Positions 24,651-33,578 of a stretch of DNA of 64,000 nt are shown in pieces. Numbering within the stretch: the first letter of the stretch is position 1; each line of letters opens with the position of its first letter. Made by a program: the position numbers and the translations under genes. Below the pieces are notes generated by a model that searched no databases, was not told where the DNA came from, and worked only from the letters and a program-made list of their open reading frames with translations. Origin of the DNA: JAZDIU01 sp043804635 (GTDB taxonomy: Bacteria; Chloroflexota; Dehalococcoidia; Dehalococcoidales; UBA2162); contig JAZDIU010000005.1 in assembly GCA_043804635.1 (NCBI GenBank), positions 1 to 64,000 on the forward strand, written 5' to 3'.

Positions 24651-26531
24651 ATGAGCGAGCTTTATGGTTATACTGGCAAACTCTTGAGAGTCAACCTGAC
24701 TAAAGAACAAATCACCGAAGAACTGATCGATACCGAAACAGCCAGGAAGTTTATCGGCGGGACCGGGCTTGGGGTAAAATACCTTTATGAAGAAGTCCCC
24801 CCGGGAGTAGAGTGGTCGGATGCAAAGAACCGGCTCATTATGATGAGCGGCCCTTTGGCTGGGACTAAGGTCAGTGGTTCGGGTACTTTTTCCGTCGTCA
24901 CTAAAGGCTGTCTTACGAATGGGGCGACCGCCTCCCAGGCTAACGGATTTTTCGGCGCCTTTCTCAGATTCTCCGGTTTCGACGGTGTTATTATAGAAGG
25001 TACGGCTAAAAGATGGGTTTATCTCCATATTTTTGATGGTAAAGCCGAGCTTAAAGATGCCAGCCATCTGCTAGGCAAGGATACATGGGAAACCGGGCAA
25101 CTCATTCAAGAAGAGCTGGGTAAGACACAACATGAGATTAGCGTCTTCGGTATCGGGCCTGCCGGAGAAAACCTGGTAAAGTTTGCTGGAATATTCGGAG
25201 ACAAGGGGCATACTGCTCCACATAACGGAAGCGGTGCCGTAATGGGCTCCAAAAAATTGAAAGCTGTGGCAGTAGAACGCGGCAAGGCGGCCATAAAGCT
25301 GGCAAACCCCGATAAGCTTTCCGCCATCGCCCGCCAATTACACGAGAATATCGTCAACGACCCCGAGGCCCGCGAAAACGTGTACCGATGGGGAACACTC
25401 GGCGGCATAATGAGAGGCACCGGCAGTTATATCCCGGTAAAGAATTACACGACCAACGTCTTTGAAATCAGCAAAGAGGACTTTGAGAAGTTTAGCCCCC
25501 AATATATCCGTTCTCATTTCCAGCCTAAACCCCATCCCTGTTGGGCTTGCCGGTTGCATCATTGCCACATTTTCACCATACCCGATGGTCCCTACGCCGG
25601 ATTCGTGGGAGAGGAACCGGAATACGAACAATTTGCTGCCTTCGGTCCCGCCATCGGCCAGACCGATGTTGCTGCAGTAGTAGTAATAGCCAACGAGGTC
25701 GACCGCCTTGGTATGGATACAAATGAAATGGGCTGGGTACTCGGTCTGGTGATGGAGTGCTATGAAAAAGGTATCCTCACCAAAAAAGATACCGGCGGGT
25801 TAGAGATGACCTGGGGAAATGTAGCGGCAGTCCGGGCTTTAATGCGTAAGATAGCTCACCGCGAAGGAATCGGTGACATCCTTGCCGAAGGAGTAATGCG
25901 TGCCGCCAAGCGTATTGGCGGTGAGGCTCCCAAGATGGCAATCCATACGATGAAAGGCAGCACCCCACGCGGACACGACCACAGGGTAAGGACCACCGAG
26001 CAATTCGATACCTCCGTCTCGGACAGCTCTACTCTGGAAGCGACGAATATGATTGCCCACCCGGCTGATTTTAAAGTTCCTCACCCGCTTAATTTTTACT
26101 CCCCGGAGCACGTATCGACTACCGAAGCCAACCTAAAAGGCTCGATGCAGTTCGAGGATTCCCTGGGAACCTGCCGCTTCACCACGCGGACTGACATCAA
26201 ATTGCTTGCCGAAGCGGTAAACGCCGCTACCGGCTGGAATCTCGATATGGCTGAAGCCATGCAATCCGGTCGGCGAGCTATTGCTTTACTGAGGTCATTC
26301 AATATCAGGCACGGCCACACCAGAGCCGACGACCGCCCGTCACCGAGATATGGCTCTACGCCTGTAGACGGGATAGCTAAAGGCAAGACCCTGGCGGACC
26401 AGTGGGACACTATGCTGGATAATTATTATCGCTTAATGGGCTGGGATGAAAAAACAGGCAAACCCCTGCCCGATACTCTGAAAAGCCTCGGGCTGGAATC
26501 GGTTATTACTGACTTGTGGGGTAAGAAGTAG
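24651..26531 (+). CDS. Aldehyde:ferredoxin oxidoreductase (tungsten/molybdenum)
   Basis: A 626-residue AOR-family enzyme that oxidises aldehydes to acids with reduction of ferredoxin, or the reverse, using a tungsto-bispterin and one 4Fe-4S cluster. N-terminal LLRVNLTKEQITEELIDTET and FIGGTGLGVKYLYEE are typical. Cluster ligands are probably Cys297, Cys300, Cys305 and Cys507; the first three have spacing C-x2-C-x4-C. Pterin-binding regions include the stretch around GDILAEGVMRAAKRIGG and SDSSTLEATN. ATG 24651 follows AAAGGGGG. The gene follows a MoaD-like gene from which it may obtain cofactor sulfur. The substrate aldehyde is unknown; amino-acid-derived aldehydes are plausible. Confidence 0.94.
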   Translation: MSELYGYTGKLLRVNLTKEQITEELIDTETARKFIGGTGLGVKYLYEEVPPGVEWSDAKNRLIMMSGPLAGTKVSGSGTFSVVTKGCLTNGATASQANGFFGAFLRFSGFDGVIIEGTAKRWVYLHIFDGKAELKDASHLLGKDTWETGQLIQEELGKTQHEISVFGIGPAGENLVKFAGIFGDKGHTAPHNGSGAVMGSKKLKAVAVERGKAAIKLANPDKLSAIARQLHENIVNDPEARENVYRWGTLGGIMRGTGSYIPVKNYTTNVFEISKEDFEKFSPQYIRSHFQPKPHPCWACRLHHCHIFTIPDGPYAGFVGEEPEYEQFAAFGPAIGQTDVAAVVVIANEVDRLGMDTNEMGWVLGLVMECYEKGILTKKDTGGLEMTWGNVAAVRALMRKIAHREGIGDILAEGVMRAAKRIGGEAPKMAIHTMKGSTPRGHDHRVRTTEQFDTSVSDSSTLEATNMIAHPADFKVPHPLNFYSPEHVSTTEANLKGSMQFEDSLGTCRFTTRTDIKLLAEAVNAATGWNLDMAEAMQSGRRAIALLRSFNIRHGHTRADDRPSPRYGSTPVDGIAKGKTLADQWDTMLDNYYRLMGWDEKTGKPLPDTLKSLGLESVITDLWGKK

Positions 26532-26554
26532 TATCCTCCTAATTTATAGCCTAT

Positions 26555-27811
26555 TTACTCAGACCTCAACGCCTGAATCGGGTCGAGCCGGGACGCATTC
26601 CATGCCGGGTAGAAACCGAAGAACAAACCGATGCCTACCGAGACGACTACGGCAAGAACAACTATATCCGCCGAAACCACGGTTGTTATCAGTCCCATTT
26701 GAGCAACAACGAACGCAATTATCCAGCCAATAACGACCCCGATGACACCACCGGTAAACGTTAAAGCCGCCGCTTCTAATAGAAACTGGACCCAGATATC
26801 CCGTTCCCTAGCTCCCAGTGCCTTGCGAATACCTATCTCCCTGGTTCTCTCCAGCACAGACACCAGCATAATGTTCATCACACCAATGCCTCCGACCAAT
26901 AGAGAAATGGCAGCGATAGCGCCTAAGAGAAGCGTCATCGTACCGGTCGCTTCCTGCATCGCCTCGGAGATGGCTTGCATAGAGCTGATGCTGAAGTCAT
27001 CGTTGGCACTGGCACTGAGGCGATGGCGGGAACGGAGCAAAGCGGTAATTTCCTCGACAACGGTATCCGACATCGATTCATCACTGACGGTCAACTCGAT
27101 AGTCGAAACTGCGTGCTCGCCCCGGTTGGTAAGTGATTGGGCAACCATTTGCTGCATCGCCGTCAGGGGAATATAAATGGAATCATCGGGGGAATCGAAC
27201 CCGCTGCCTTTACTTCCCAGCACGCCAACAACAGTGACGATATTATTCCCCAGCCGGACCTGCTGTCCTACAGCCTCGGCATCTGCGAAAAGCGTATCTT
27301 TAACATTCGAACCAAGCACGGCGACTTTAGCCCCACGCTGGTAATCCGATTCCGAGAAGAAAGTCCCGCTAGACAACTCCAGATTACTTATCTCAGGATA
27401 TGAAACGGCAGTCCCGATGACGGACGAGTTTGTATTGTTTTTACCGACGACCGCCTGCAGATTCCCACGTTTAGTTGAAGCTACAGTAGAGATATTAGCG
27501 ACTTGCTCGGCAATTACCTGCGCATCCTCAAATGTGAGACCACTAGAGGAACTGCCAAAACTGGTAAAGCTGACCATCGGCCCTCTGACTCCGCCATAAC
27601 TGACCGTCGTCCCGGGGCGGATAGTGATACGGTCAGACCCGAGTGTCTGAATACGTGAGAGAATTTGTGCTTGGGCGCCTTTGCCTATGGACATCAGGGT
27701 TATTACCGAGGCAACGCCGATAACGACACCAAGCATAGTTAAAAAGCTCCTTAGCTTGTGGGTGGTGATACCAACCCAGACGGTTCCTAACGGGTCGAGC
27801 CACTTTTTCAT
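26555..27811 (-). CDS. ABC transporter permease, MacB/FtsX type
   Basis: A 418-residue permease with an N-terminal membrane helix after TTHKLRSFLTMLGVVIGVASVI, a large extracytoplasmic domain (residues about 50-270) and three C-terminal helices including GGIGVMNIMLVSVLERTREIGIRKALGAR, the MacB/FtsX signature. MacB-type systems move substrates outwards together with a periplasmic adaptor; here the adaptor gene and the ATPase gene are just upstream in the same operon. The start overlaps the ATPase stop by four bases, with GGAGGGCTT as ribosome site. Substrate (antibiotic, lipid, peptide or metal) is not predictable. It converges on the AOR gene with a gap of only 23 bases. Confidence 0.93.
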   Translation of the reverse strand: MKKWLDPLGTVWVGITTHKLRSFLTMLGVVIGVASVITLMSIGKGAQAQILSRIQTLGSDRITIRPGTTVSYGGVRGPMVSFTSFGSSSSGLTFEDAQVIAEQVANISTVASTKRGNLQAVVGKNNTNSSVIGTAVSYPEISNLELSSGTFFSESDYQRGAKVAVLGSNVKDTLFADAEAVGQQVRLGNNIVTVVGVLGSKGSGFDSPDDSIYIPLTAMQQMVAQSLTNRGEHAVSTIELTVSDESMSDTVVEEITALLRSRHRLSASANDDFSISSMQAISEAMQEATGTMTLLLGAIAAISLLVGGIGVMNIMLVSVLERTREIGIRKALGARERDIWVQFLLEAAALTFTGGVIGVVIGWIIAFVVAQMGLITTVVSADIVVLAVVVSVGIGLFFGFYPAWNASRLDPIQALRSE

Positions 27812-28476
27812 AAGCCCTCCTCCGCGATAATCTCGCCGTCTTTGAGGCGGATTATCCGCTGGCAGTGGCGGGCAATGTTAATATCATGAGTCACCATTAA
27901 AACAGTAATTCCCTGCTCTGCCTGTAAAGAGGCTAGAATAGAAATGATTTCTTCACCGGTCCGGCTGTCTAACTGCCCGGTAGGCTCATCCGCCAGAAAC
28001 AAGGATGGATTCTTAACGATGGCACGAGCAATTGCAACCCTCTGCTGTTCACCTCCCGATAACTCCAAAGGTCGGTGAGTAATACGCTCAGCAAGCCCTA
28101 CCTTATTCAGTGCCTCTATAGCCCGCTGGCGGTTAACCCCTCCGGCATACGTCATACCCAGCTCGACATTCGCCAGCGCCGTGAGGCGGGACAGCAGGTT
28201 AAAAGTCTGGAAAATAAAGCCAATCCTCTGACCTCTTATCTGAGCTAACTCACTGCTACTCAAGCGGCTAACCTCTTTTCCTTCGAAATAGTATTTACCT
28301 GCGGTGGGTCTATCCAGGCAACCCAGGAGATTGAGCAACGTAGTCTTACCTGAACCGGAGGGACCCATAATAGCGGTTAGCTCGCCTTTATTAATTTCCA
28401 GGTCTATCCCCTTGAGCACAGTCAGCTCTCGATTACCCATCGGGTAGACTTTGGTTAAACCCTCTAATTTAATCAT
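27808..28476 (-). CDS. ABC transporter ATP-binding protein, MacB/LolD type
   Basis: A stand-alone ATPase of 222 residues. Walker A is GPSGSGKTT, the Q-loop FIFQTFNLL, the signature LSGGEQQRVAIARAI and Walker B LFLADEPTGQLD; a switch His occurs in VTHD. It is of the MacB/LolD/YknY group that pairs with FtsX-like permeases. Four-base overlap with the permease gene and a 30-base gap to the adaptor gene indicate one operon. AAAGGCATTGAA precedes the ATG. Confidence 0.95.
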   Translation of the reverse strand: MIKLEGLTKVYPMGNRELTVLKGIDLEINKGELTAIMGPSGSGKTTLLNLLGCLDRPTAGKYYFEGKEVSRLSSSELAQIRGQRIGFIFQTFNLLSRLTALANVELGMTYAGGVNRQRAIEALNKVGLAERITHRPLELSGGEQQRVAIARAIVKNPSLFLADEPTGQLDSRTGEEIISILASLQAEQGITVLMVTHDINIARHCQRIIRLKDGEIIAEEGL

Positions 28477-28506
28477 TTCAATGCCTTTTACTTATTATTC
28501 GTATCT

Positions 28507-30381
28507 TTATCGAATAGGTATCATCATACCCGGCGGACGCTGTTGTTGTGAGGTTGTTGTTGAACTGGTAGATGTGGACTTCTTGGACACAACGACAGTA
28601 TCACCCTCACTCAGACCGCTTAGAACCTCGGTGTACTGACCGTTGCTGATACCGGTCGTTATCTGGCGGTTTTCAGTAGTCCCGTCTGCTTTAGATACGT
28701 TAACAAATCGCCTCATTCCCTGGCTGGTAATTGCAGTGCTGGGTACCATAACTATATCATTCTTCTGCTGCACCACCAGGTTCACAATTACGGTCATCCC
28801 TTGCTTTAGTTGGAAGTTTTCTGGAATCACAGTCAGCGTTGTCTGTCCGCCAAGCTGACCAGGTTGGAACTGTGGCATCCCAGAGGAAGTGTTACCGCTC
28901 CCTGAAGGTCTCTGGAACCGCTGGCCGCCGCTGGAAGACACATTACCACTTCCTCCCGACGGCATCTGGAACCGCGGACCACCACTTGAAGATATGTTAC
29001 CACTCGCCGAAGGCCGCTGTATCCCAGTAGCGTTCCCACTGCTGGTTCGCGGTGCTATGGATGTGAGAGGGGCTACCTCGACTTTTACTTTATAGTTGAC
29101 TACACCTGATGAAATGGTCGCCGTTGGTGAAATGTGGGTGACATTCGCCGAAAGGCTGACGGATGACATTGCATCCACTCTAACGTTAGCATCCTGCCCC
29201 AGTTTTACCTGCATAATATCAGTTTCACTAACCGGAATCTCCACCTCGAATTTATTGGTATCGGCGATGGTCATTGCCACCGTGCCTGTCTTTATCTCGT
29301 CGCCGCCAACGACGTTTACCGCCGTGATAAAACCATCGAATGGAGCGATAATGTAAGGGCTTTTAGCTTTAGCTTCGTCCAGAGTTTTCTGGGCATCATT
29401 TACGGCTCTCTTGGCATCATCGAGTTTGCCCTGAGCAAGCTCGACAGACAATCTCTTCTGAGAAACCCCAGATACTTCAGTTTGAGCATTCTTCAGTTCC
29501 TCTTGAGCCATCTCCACCTTTACTTTCTGAGTGGCTATTTTTTCCGCCTGAGCCGACGTCACACTGGTAGATACTCCTGACGGCGTGGAAACTGTTGTTG
29601 TTTGCTCTCCTTCAGCTACTTCCTGTGTGGATTGATTCATGAACCTATCCAATTCAGCCTGAGCGAGCCTGAGTTTTTCCTGGGCATTAGCTACCTTCGT
29701 CACTGCGGTATACTGAGCTAATAGTTTGTCTAAGTCTAACCGGGCTGTGGCTAGATTCGCTTCGGCAGTCATCAGCTTTTCGGTCCAGAGCCTTATATCA
29801 TAAGCCGTTTTGGCTTCCTGCACGCGGTATTGTTGTATAGTGGAATCCCATACTAGTTTGCTTCCTGATAGAACAGCCTTGGCGTCATCGACCGCACTTT
29901 CATATGTATATACCTTCTGACGCGCTGTGAAAATCTCGGTGGGCCAGATATATTTCGCTTCGGCATCTTCAAGAGCTTGTTGAGCAGTAATGAGGTCTAA
30001 TTGTTTCTGAGTAAGGTCGCGTTTCTTTGTTGCCAGCGTCACTTCCAGATTTGCCAGTTCTTCATTCCACTGCGAGATGTCTACACTGGCTAGTTTCTGT
30101 CCCTTTGTAACGATATCTCCCTCTTCTACAAGGACTTCTGCTACCGTTGCTACCGTAGTTGAAGTGTTTCCGTAAAACAAATCGAAGGGCAAATCTTCGG
30201 TGAGGGCTAATGCCAGGTTACCGGCAGCCGTTACTTCCGTAGTAAGGTCGCCCCGCGTTGCTTTTACCTGACTTGTAGACGTCGTAGCTGTGGTAGAACC
30301 GGAGCCGCAGCTAAAAAGCGGGACCACAATTGCTACGATGGTAACCGCTATCAAAGCTATTTTCATTACTTTTATTTTCAT
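28507..30381 (-). CDS. Efflux adaptor lipoprotein (HlyD/MacA family) with Gly/Ser repeats
   Basis: A 624-residue membrane-fusion protein. A short hydrophobic leader ends in LFSC (Cys25), so it is probably a lipoprotein. Two lipoyl half-domains (EVLVEEGDIVTKGQKLASVD and SPYIIAPFDGFITAVNVVGGDEI) flank a long coiled coil of about 250 residues. The beta-barrel part is interrupted at about residues 447-510 by three imperfect Gly/Ser/Arg/Phe repeats of the form SGNxSSSGGxRFQ. I place the start at ATG 30381, where GGAGG lies upstream; the open frame runs 25 codons further. It links the MacB-like permease and ATPase genes downstream with the kinase and regulator genes upstream. Confidence 0.88.
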   Translation of the reverse strand: MKIKVMKIALIAVTIVAIVVPLFSCGSGSTTATTSTSQVKATRGDLTTEVTAAGNLALALTEDLPFDLFYGNTSTTVATVAEVLVEEGDIVTKGQKLASVDISQWNEELANLEVTLATKKRDLTQKQLDLITAQQALEDAEAKYIWPTEIFTARQKVYTYESAVDDAKAVLSGSKLVWDSTIQQYRVQEAKTAYDIRLWTEKLMTAEANLATARLDLDKLLAQYTAVTKVANAQEKLRLAQAELDRFMNQSTQEVAEGEQTTTVSTPSGVSTSVTSAQAEKIATQKVKVEMAQEELKNAQTEVSGVSQKRLSVELAQGKLDDAKRAVNDAQKTLDEAKAKSPYIIAPFDGFITAVNVVGGDEIKTGTVAMTIADTNKFEVEIPVSETDIMQVKLGQDANVRVDAMSSVSLSANVTHISPTATISSGVVNYKVKVEVAPLTSIAPRTSSGNATGIQRPSASGNISSSGGPRFQMPSGGSGNVSSSGGQRFQRPSGSGNTSSGMPQFQPGQLGGQTTLTVIPENFQLKQGMTVIVNLVVQQKNDIVMVPSTAITSQGMRRFVNVSKADGTTENRQITTGISNGQYTEVLSGLSEGDTVVVSKKSTSTSSTTTSQQQRPPGMMIPIR

Positions 30382-30446
30382 AAACCTTTTTCCTCCAAGT
30401 CGATGCAAAGTTGCTGTTAAACTCTTACCACAGTATGAAGAGTAAA

Positions 30447-30474
30447 TATTAAACAATTATGAATAATTTTCTAA
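30447..30474 (-). promoter_or_regulatory. PhoB/PhoP-like direct repeat before the efflux adaptor gene
   Basis: Read on the minus strand, three half-sites recur every 11 bases: TTAGAA, TTCATA and TTAATA with five-base spacers. They lie 66-93 bases before ATG 30381 and resemble the boxes at 32616, 33235 and 33486. Confidence 0.4.
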
Positions 30475-30477
30475 TTA

Positions 30478-31884
30478 TTATGATATTGGCATTGTGAAGC
30501 TGAAGCGGCTGCCCTTGCCGGGTTCGCTCTGAACCTCGATTTTACCTCCGTGTGCTTCCACCAGTCTTCTGGCAATGCTAAGCCCCAGGCCGCTGCCCCC
30601 GGTCGCCCTGGTGCGAGACTTATCTACCCGGTAGAACCTTTCGAATATAAAGGGTAAATCTTCTGCGGGGATACCCTCGCCGGTATCGGTCACACTTACA
30701 TTTATTGCGCTATCCTGTTTCGCGACGGTCACCTTTATATTACCGCCGCTTGCGGTATGAGTTATTGCATTTTCTAATAAGTTACCCAAAACCTGCCCGA
30801 TGCGCTGGGAATCGATATTTACCGGAGGCAGCTCGCCGGCTAGTTCGGTGGATAATGAGACTCCCTTTACCGCCGCCCGGGTTTGTTTCATCGCCATTGT
30901 TTGTTTAATTACATTCCCGATATCCTCTGGCTGGCGGTGGAGTTTCAGTGCTCCGGCTTCGGCAAGGCTTAATTCCTGAAGGTCTTCAACCAGCCGCGAT
31001 AAAAGGGCAGCTTCTTCATCGAGAGAACGGATGCGTTCGGCATCGGGCTTGATTACACCGTCACGAATTGCCTCCAGATAGCCCCGGAGATTAGACAGCG
31101 GAGTCCTCAATTCGTGTGCGATATCGGCTACCATATTACGCTGTAATTTCTGTGTCCGCTCTAGGTCGCTAGCCATCGAGTTGAAAGCCTGAGCCAGTTC
31201 CCCGATTTCGCTCTTGTCCTTAAAATTCACCCTTTGAGACAGGTCTCCCTGCCCCAACCGGTGAGCCGCCAGAGCCAGGTTCTTGATTGGTGCCGAAATG
31301 CGCCTTGATAAAAAGAAGGTAAAGAGAAGGGCAATAGCAATCGCCAGCAGCGCCCCCCAAATAAGGAAACGACTTACCGCCCGGGAGAGAGTGAACGGCG
31401 AAGGGAACCGGGGCGGTTGTTCGCCACTGCTGAAGGGACCTATTTGACCTCCCTCTGTTAGCGGGGAGGACTCTGCCGATGGGTCAGGACTAATATAGAC
31501 AACTGCTGAAGCCCCCCCTCCCATCATACCCATCATCGGCGACATTCGAAAACCAGGGATGTCAGGAGTATATTGCTTCCCCATCAATTCACCATCGGAA
31601 TCGGCGATTACCACGCCGTTAGCATCCGTTAATATAATCCGCCGTCCGGTGAGAGTACCCCACTGCTTTACGTCGGCTTGGACTCCTTCCCAGCTTCCGT
31701 GTTCGCGGTAATAACGGAACAGTTCGAACCCCACCCTGCCGATACGTGCCTGCTCACTCCGCTGACCGTAGCTTTGAATTGCACCTCCGGTTGCACGACT
31801 CACAAAGAAGAAGATGGAGCCGACGGCAATCAAAATAACGATAGTAAAAGCGGCAAGAAGACGAAAGCGTAAACTATGAATCAT
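30478..31884 (-). CDS. Sensor histidine kinase
   Basis: A 468-residue membrane kinase. The first helix is about residues 8-28, the second about 173-193, and the loop between them is a sensor region with a Met/Gly-rich stretch (PMMGMMGGGAS) that could bind a metal, though that is only a guess. A HAMP linker follows (about 194-245). The phosphorylated His257 is in HELRTPLSNL. The ATPase domain has the N box (LENAITH), DTGEGIP and GGSGLGLSIARRLVEAHGG. It shares a four-base overlap with the regulator gene, its likely partner. It lies between the regulator and the efflux genes, which suggests it senses a stress handled by that pump. Confidence 0.95.
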   Translation of the reverse strand: MIHSLRFRLLAAFTIVILIAVGSIFFFVSRATGGAIQSYGQRSEQARIGRVGFELFRYYREHGSWEGVQADVKQWGTLTGRRIILTDANGVVIADSDGELMGKQYTPDIPGFRMSPMMGMMGGGASAVVYISPDPSAESSPLTEGGQIGPFSSGEQPPRFPSPFTLSRAVSRFLIWGALLAIAIALLFTFFLSRRISAPIKNLALAAHRLGQGDLSQRVNFKDKSEIGELAQAFNSMASDLERTQKLQRNMVADIAHELRTPLSNLRGYLEAIRDGVIKPDAERIRSLDEEAALLSRLVEDLQELSLAEAGALKLHRQPEDIGNVIKQTMAMKQTRAAVKGVSLSTELAGELPPVNIDSQRIGQVLGNLLENAITHTASGGNIKVTVAKQDSAINVSVTDTGEGIPAEDLPFIFERFYRVDKSRTRATGGSGLGLSIARRLVEAHGGKIEVQSEPGKGSRFSFTMPIS

Positions 31885-32567
31885 TTATCCTCTGAGAATT
31901 TGTAGCCGGTCCCGTAAACCGTTCTGATATATCTGGAATGGCTGTTATCCGGCTCTAATTTACGACGTAGATTAAGAATATGGACGTCAATGGTGCGGTC
32001 GAAGCCTTCGAAGTTATAGCCGAGGGCTTTTTCAATAAGCTCCGAACGGCTGAAGACCCGCCCGGGCTCTTTAGCCAAGACTCCCAACAGTTTGAATTCG
32101 ACTGTAGTAAGATTCACTAATTTGCCGGCAAGCGATACTTCCTGCTTAAGAAAGTTCAGGGCAAGCTCGCCACGCTTAATTTCTTCGGGGCCACGCTCCC
32201 CAGGCAAGCGCCTGAGCACAGTCCTGACTCTAGCCGCCAACTCCCTTGGACTGAAGGGTTTGGTCACATAATCATCCGCTCCCAAACCCAATCCGGTCAG
32301 CTTATCTTCATCCGTAGTCCTGGCGGTGAGCATAATTATCGGGACATCGGATTCATCCCTGAGAGTACGGCAAACCTTAAGACCATCCATACCGGGCAAC
32401 ATCAAATCCAGGACGATGAGGTCGGGATGAGCCTCCCTTGCCAGACGTAATGCTTCGACGCCATCATAGACGGTTACGACTTTATAACCATCACGGTTCA
32501 AGTAGAGCTTAACCAGCTCCACTGTCTTGGCATCATCATCGACCACAAGAACTGTCTTACCTGCCAT
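31881..32567 (-). CDS. OmpR/PhoB-family response regulator
   Basis: A 228-residue DNA-binding regulator. The receiver domain has the acidic pair VDDD, the phospho-acceptor Asp54 in LDLMLPGMDG, Thr in MLTARTTDE and Lys in YVTKPFSPRELAAR. The C-terminal winged helix shows LTTVEFKLLGVLAKEPGRVFSRSELIE and GFDRTIDVHILNLRRKLEPD. Members of this family bind paired direct repeats with an 11-base period. Such a box occurs 49 bases before this gene, so it may control itself, and others lie before nearby genes. Its partner is the kinase downstream, by overlap. Confidence 0.95.
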   Translation of the reverse strand: MAGKTVLVVDDDAKTVELVKLYLNRDGYKVVTVYDGVEALRLAREAHPDLIVLDLMLPGMDGLKVCRTLRDESDVPIIMLTARTTDEDKLTGLGLGADDYVTKPFSPRELAARVRTVLRRLPGERGPEEIKRGELALNFLKQEVSLAGKLVNLTTVEFKLLGVLAKEPGRVFSRSELIEKALGYNFEGFDRTIDVHILNLRRKLEPDNSHSRYIRTVYGTGYKFSEDK

Positions 32568-32615
32568 AAATCAACCCCAACCACTTATCCCTCTATATCT
32601 ATAGAATACCATAAA

Positions 32616-32632
32616 TGTTAAGAAATTATTAA
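32616..32632 (-). promoter_or_regulatory. PhoB/PhoP-like box before the response-regulator gene
   Basis: On the minus strand the site reads TTAATA, five bases, TTAACA, ending 49 bases before ATG 32567. The repeat period of 11 bases matches known PhoB/PhoP-type operators. It probably allows autoregulation. Confidence 0.5.
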
Positions 32633-32677
32633 TTCAGCTAAGAGTGGATAGATTAAACAGCTAAAATTAAAAAGCAA

Positions 32678-32698
32678 GGGGAGAGAAATTCTCTCCCC
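32678..32698 (-). terminator. Intrinsic terminator behind the small exported protein gene
   Basis: GGGGAGAGAA and TTCTCTCCCC form a near-complete palindrome; on the minus strand TTGCTTTTTAATTTT follows. It lies 29 bases beyond the stop of the 32727-33179 gene. Confidence 0.75.
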
Positions 32699-32726
32699 CT
32701 CCCAGTGGTCTACAATGGATAGTGCA

Positions 32727-33179
32727 CTAATTAATACTTGTTGAAGTAGAGGGTACCGCAGGAATTCCGGCTGGACCGTTCCAGTTAGGGCAACCACCGA
32801 AGCCACGGAAGCCACCCATACCCTTGAGTCCACGGGGACCCATAAAGCCGAACCCATCCGGCAAATTGGGCTTGGACTGCCACCAGGTTTTATACTGGTT
32901 AGCTTGTTCCTGAGTTAGCTTACCCGCATCAACGAGGGCTTTCAGTTTGGCATCCAGTGCTTCGTCTCGCACTTCACGCTGCGCCTGGGCAAAAGCATCC
33001 TCTACTTTCTGCTGGTCGATACCCAGGATAGTAGCCACTCTGGATAACAGTGTCTTGCCCGCGCCTACTTGGTCGTTAGTAGTTCCTGTCTGAGCGAGAG
33101 CTATCCCTCCAATGCTACCAGCCAGAACTACGGCCGCTACCAAGACGGCAACTATGACCCATTTTTTATTCTTCCCCAT
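32727..33179 (-). CDS. Small exported protein, DUF2680-like
   Basis: A 150-residue secreted protein. Residues 1-30 form a clear signal peptide (basic start, then VIVAVLVAAVVLAGSIGGIALA, cleavage probably after ALAQ). The mature part has short helices (VATILGIDQQKVEDAFAQAQREV and KLKALVDAGKLTQEQANQYKTWW), the layout of DUF2680/YckD-like proteins, then a tail rich in Gly, Phe and Pro. Function is unknown. A very strong ribosome site (GGAAGGAGGTG) precedes the ATG, so expression is probably high. A PhoB-like box is 56 bases upstream and a terminator follows. It may be part of the envelope response controlled by the adjacent two-component system. Confidence 0.75.
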   Translation of the reverse strand: MGKNKKWVIVAVLVAAVVLAGSIGGIALAQTGTTNDQVGAGKTLLSRVATILGIDQQKVEDAFAQAQREVRDEALDAKLKALVDAGKLTQEQANQYKTWWQSKPNLPDGFGFMGPRGLKGMGGFRGFGGCPNWNGPAGIPAVPSTSTSIN

Positions 33180-33234
33180 TTTCTGTTTTCACCTCCTTCC
33201 GTTTTTTGTTTATAATTTAATCGTAACATTCAAA

Positions 33235-33251
33235 TATTAAAATCTTATTAA
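33235..33251 (-). promoter_or_regulatory. PhoB/PhoP-like box before the small exported protein gene
   Basis: The minus strand reads TTAATA, five bases, TTAATA. It ends 56 bases before ATG 33179 and overlaps the stop codon of the preceding zinc-ribbon gene. Confidence 0.5.
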
Positions 33252-33448
33252 GATGCTACTTCGCTCAGGGTATGACTCTTTTTATCGCTTCCGGATAGCT
33301 GCTCGAAGCCATAGATAATGTATCCGCATTGCAGACAACTGGCCTGCTCAGCCCAGCTCATAAAGCCGCCTTCGAGATAGCAGTCCGAGTCGACACAGAC
33401 GTTACCGCCGCATTTGGGGCATCTCTTTTTTATAAAACCGTGAATCAT
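33248..33448 (-). CDS. Small zinc-ribbon protein, unknown function
   Basis: A 66-residue protein with two Cys pairs, CPKCGG near the start and CLQCGY about 30 residues later, plus two more cysteines (NVCVDSDCYLEGG) between them. The spacing suggests a rubredoxin-like or zinc-ribbon knuckle. GAGAAG stands before the ATG. A PhoB-like box lies 38 bases upstream and another covers its stop codon, linking it to the same control as its neighbours. I do not recognise a named family. Confidence 0.65.
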   Translation of the reverse strand: MIHGFIKKRCPKCGGNVCVDSDCYLEGGFMSWAEQASCLQCGYIIYGFEQLSGSDKKSHTLSEVAS

Positions 33449-33485
33449 CTCAAAACTTCTCTTTTTATAAATTCTAGCTTCAAAA

Positions 33486-33502
33486 TGTTAATATCTCATT
33501 AA
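33486..33502 (-). promoter_or_regulatory. PhoB/PhoP-like box before the zinc-ribbon gene
   Basis: The minus strand reads TTAATG, five bases, TTAACA, ending 38 bases before ATG 33448. The 33449-33768 gap holds this box and a repeat (33579-33646); nothing else was seen. Confidence 0.5.
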
Positions 33503-33578
33503 GAATTTGCCAGGTCTTTAATATTAAAACCCTAATTTCTCTTTAGTGTTACAAAAAAGTATCATTTGCATCTGTTGG

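Noticed and set aside
32618..32857. 79-codon minus-strand frame overlapping the small exported protein gene
   Set aside because: It shares bases with a gene that has a perfect ribosome site and signal peptide, and runs through its terminator and a PhoB-like box.
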